Position numbers and translations under genes: made by a program
Notes under the pieces: model-generated
The model's database searches: none
What the model was told of the DNA's origin: nothing
Seen by the model: only the letters and a program-made list of their open reading frames with translations
Origin: Clostridiales bacterium
GTDB taxonomy: Bacteria > Bacillota > Clostridia > Oscillospirales > Ruminococcaceae
Length of the DNA: 13,499 nucleotides
Reading direction: 5' to 3'
Assembly (NCBI GenBank): GCA_029007575.1
Contig: JAQXIB010000022.1
Location: forward strand, 1 to 13,499
Shown here: positions 11,788 to 13,499 of the stretch, piece after piece
Layout: every line of letters starts with the position of its first letter
How positions within the stretch are numbered: position 1 is the first letter of the stretch

Positions 11788-13260
11788 ATGTTGGAAACTT
11801 CTTTTGAAAAAAAGTTTGGCAAAGAGGGTTTGACCTTCGACGATGTTCTGCTGATTCCCGCGGAATCCGATATTCTCCCTGCCGATATTGACGTGAAAAC
11901 CAGATTGGCAAAGGATATTATGCTCAACACCCCGATTATTACTGCGGCGATGGATACCGTTACCGAATTCCGGATGGCGATCGCCATAGCAAGAGAGGGT
12001 GGCGTCGGTATCATCCACAAAAACATGTCGATCGCGGATCAGGCGGATCAGGTTGACAAGGTAAAGCGTTCTGAAAACGGCGTTATCGTCAATCCTTTCT
12101 TTTTAAGCCCCGAACACTATGTGTTCGACGCCAACGAGCTGATGGGCAAATACCGGATTTCGGGCGTCCCGATCGTGGAGGACGGTAAGCTGGTCGGTAT
12201 TTTAACCAACCGTGACCTGCGTTTTTTAACCGATTTCAACATCAAGATCAAAGAGGTTATGACCAAAGAAAACTTGGTTACTGCTCCTGTGGGAACGACC
12301 CTTTCCGAAGCGCAGGAAATTCTTCGCCGGCATAAAATCGAAAAGCTGCCGTTGGTGGATGAAAACGGGATGCTCAAGGGCTTGATTACCATTAAAGACA
12401 TCGAAAAAGCGGTGCAGTATCCGAATTCCGCCCGTGACAAAAACGGGCGGTTGCTCTGCGGCGCGGCGATCGGTGTGACAACCGACGTGCTGGATCGTGC
12501 GAAAGCGCTGGTTGACGCGCAGGTCGATGTGCTTTGTCTGGATTCGGCACACGGTCACAGCAAGGGAATCCTGGACTGCGTGCGCAAGGTCAAAGAGGCT
12601 TTCCCCGACGTTGCGCTGATTGCCGGAAACGTTGCGACGGCGGAAGGCGCTGAGGCGCTTATCAAAGCAGGCGCCGACTGCGTGAAAGTCGGTATCGGCC
12701 CCGGCTCCATCTGTACTACCCGTGTGGTATCCGGTATCGGTGTTCCCCAAATTACGGCGGTTTATGACGCTTGCTGTGTGGCGGCAAAATATGACATTCC
12801 GGTGATCGCTGACGGCGGTATCAAATACTCCGGCGATATCGTCAAGGCTTTGGCGGCGGGTGCCAGCACCGTTATGCTCGGCAGCTTGCTGGCCGGATGT
12901 GAGGAATCTCCGGGTGAGAGCGAAATCTTCCAGGGCAGACGCTTCAAGGTATATCGCGGCATGGGCAGTCTCGGCGCAATGGCGAAGGGCAGCAGCGACC
13001 GTTACTTCCAGCAGAACAACAAAAAGCTGGTTCCCGAAGGGGTAGAAGGACGGGTGCCTTACAAAGGAAATGTTTCCGAGTCGGTTTATCAGTTGATAGG
13101 CGGCTTGCGTTCCGGTATGGGATACTGCGGCTGTGCCAATATTACCGAGCTGCATGAGAAATCCAGATTTGTCCGGATCACCGGCGCCGGTCTGAAAGAA
13201 TCTCATCCGCACGACATTTACATCACCAAAGAAGCACCCAACTATTCCGTTCAAGTGTAA
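11788..13260 (+). CDS. guaB: Inosine-5'-monophosphate dehydrogenase (IMPDH)
   Basis: IMPDH oxidises IMP to XMP with NAD, the committed step to GMP. The N-terminal LTFDDVLLIPAESDILP is typical. A pair of CBS domains occupies about residues 95-210 (RISGVPIVED, KIEKLPLVDENG). The barrel resumes with DSAHGHSKG (252-260) and the catalytic loop GPGSICTTR (304-312, Cys309). The flap region is YRGMGSLGAM. Length is 490 residues, normal for bacteria. A TTG at 11770 is in frame, but AAAGG at 11773-11777 lies 10 bases before ATG 11788, the chosen start. Two promoters precede it and a terminator follows, so it is probably monocistronic. Confidence 0.97.
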   Translation: MLETSFEKKFGKEGLTFDDVLLIPAESDILPADIDVKTRLAKDIMLNTPIITAAMDTVTEFRMAIAIAREGGVGIIHKNMSIADQADQVDKVKRSENGVIVNPFFLSPEHYVFDANELMGKYRISGVPIVEDGKLVGILTNRDLRFLTDFNIKIKEVMTKENLVTAPVGTTLSEAQEILRRHKIEKLPLVDENGMLKGLITIKDIEKAVQYPNSARDKNGRLLCGAAIGVTTDVLDRAKALVDAQVDVLCLDSAHGHSKGILDCVRKVKEAFPDVALIAGNVATAEGAEALIKAGADCVKVGIGPGSICTTRVVSGIGVPQITAVYDACCVAAKYDIPVIADGGIKYSGDIVKALAAGASTVMLGSLLAGCEESPGESEIFQGRRFKVYRGMGSLGAMAKGSSDRYFQQNNKKLVPEGVEGRVPYKGNVSESVYQLIGGLRSGMGYCGCANITELHEKSRFVRITGAGLKESHPHDIYITKEAPNYSVQV

Positions 13261-13300
13261 TTCTCGGTGGATTGAACCTGTATCAATTATACAAAAAGGA

Positions 13301-13349
13301 AACCTCTGTGCAAAAACTACTTTTAGTAGTAATTGCGCGGAGGTTTTTC
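13301..13349 (+). terminator. Rho-independent terminator after guaB
   Basis: AACCTCTGTGCAA (13301-13313) pairs with TTGCGCGGAGGTT (13333-13345), 13 bp with two G-T pairs. The loop contains its own small hairpin ACTACT-TTT-AGTAGT (13316-13330). A T run ends at 13348. Confidence 0.88.
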
Positions 13350-13360
13350 ATTGCCATTCT

Positions 13361-13471
13361 ATGAGAAAACGCTTGAACATAGCTGGACTTTTCACCGCCT
13401 TTATGATATGCTTTGTGGTAGAAGGAACATTCGTGTATCGATTCTGTTTGTATGACGCTAACGCTTTTTAA
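13361..13471 (+). CDS. Possible small hydrophobic peptide, 36 residues
   Basis: A short frame beginning MRKRLNIAGLFTAFMICF has a positive N-terminus and one hydrophobic stretch, as in a small membrane peptide. No ribosome site is visible at a proper distance and no promoter was found, so it may be chance. Confidence 0.2.
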   Translation: MRKRLNIAGLFTAFMICFVVEGTFVYRFCLYDANAF

Positions 13472-13485
13472 AGAGGGTATCAGCA

Positions 13486-13499
13486 ATGACAACATTTCG
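13486..13499 (+). CDS. Possible start of a further gene cut by the window end
   Basis: ATG at 13486 preceded by AAGAGGG (13471-13477) with 8-base spacing looks like a gene start (MTTF). Only four codons are visible, so the product cannot be named. Confidence 0.35.

Noticed and set aside
12226..13254. 342-residue reverse-strand open frame opposite guaB
   Set aside because: It is a shadow of the well-supported IMPDH gene, with no ribosome site or family motif noted.

Overview
The window looks like an origin-proximal chromosome segment of a Firmicute, most likely a Clostridia / Oscillospiraceae-type gut bacterium. The reasons are the conserved gene order mnmG - rsmG - noc - soj (parA) - spo0J (parB), the nearby serS and guaB, strong AGGAGG-type ribosome sites, TTGACA/TATAAT-type promoters, and parS sites of the Bacillus/Clostridium type. 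The assignment is inference from gene content. No rRNA, tRNA, CRISPR array or transposase gene was seen.

Layout. 1-15 is the tail of an interspersed repeat. 31-1931 is mnmG, split by a one-base frameshift, with a perfect parS inside it. 1955-2662 is rsmG, closed by a strong terminator. 2805-3605 is noc, also closed by a terminator. 3606-4541 has no convincing protein gene. It holds two more parS-like sites, an extended -10 promoter, more than ten consecutive hairpins including a three-way junction, and an intrinsic terminator just before the soj ribosome site. 4542-6209 is soj-spo0J. 6443-7723 is serS. 7797-8588 is an acyl-ACP thioesterase, 9098-9403 a single-domain MGMT-type protein, 9705-10423 an AT-rich reverse-strand pair (GNAT protein plus a 63-residue protein), 10790-11575 a metallo-beta-lactamase-fold hydrolase, and 11788-13260 guaB.

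The most unusual element is a modular interspersed repeat of about 263-306 bp, present here as six full or partial copies, all in the same orientation: 1-15, 6218-6385, 8544-8849, 8849-9074, 9394-9656 and 10504-10767. It has terminal inverted repeats of roughly 30 bp, each itself a hairpin, and an internal three-way junction followed by a 14-bp hairpin. Base changes between copies occur as compensatory pairs in several stems, which argues for selection on a folded RNA or single-stranded DNA form. The same three-way junction, diverged in sequence but with paired changes and a bulged base at the same place, occurs in the long leader upstream of soj. I do not recognise this family by name.

Functionally, MnmG and RsmG modify tRNA and 16S rRNA. 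Noc, Soj and Spo0J with parS organise the origin region and coordinate segregation with division. SerRS and IMP dehydrogenase are housekeeping. The thioesterase, MGMT, GNAT pair and MBL hydrolase form an accessory stretch in which nearly every gene is bounded by a repeat copy. Two of these genes take their stop codons from the repeat.
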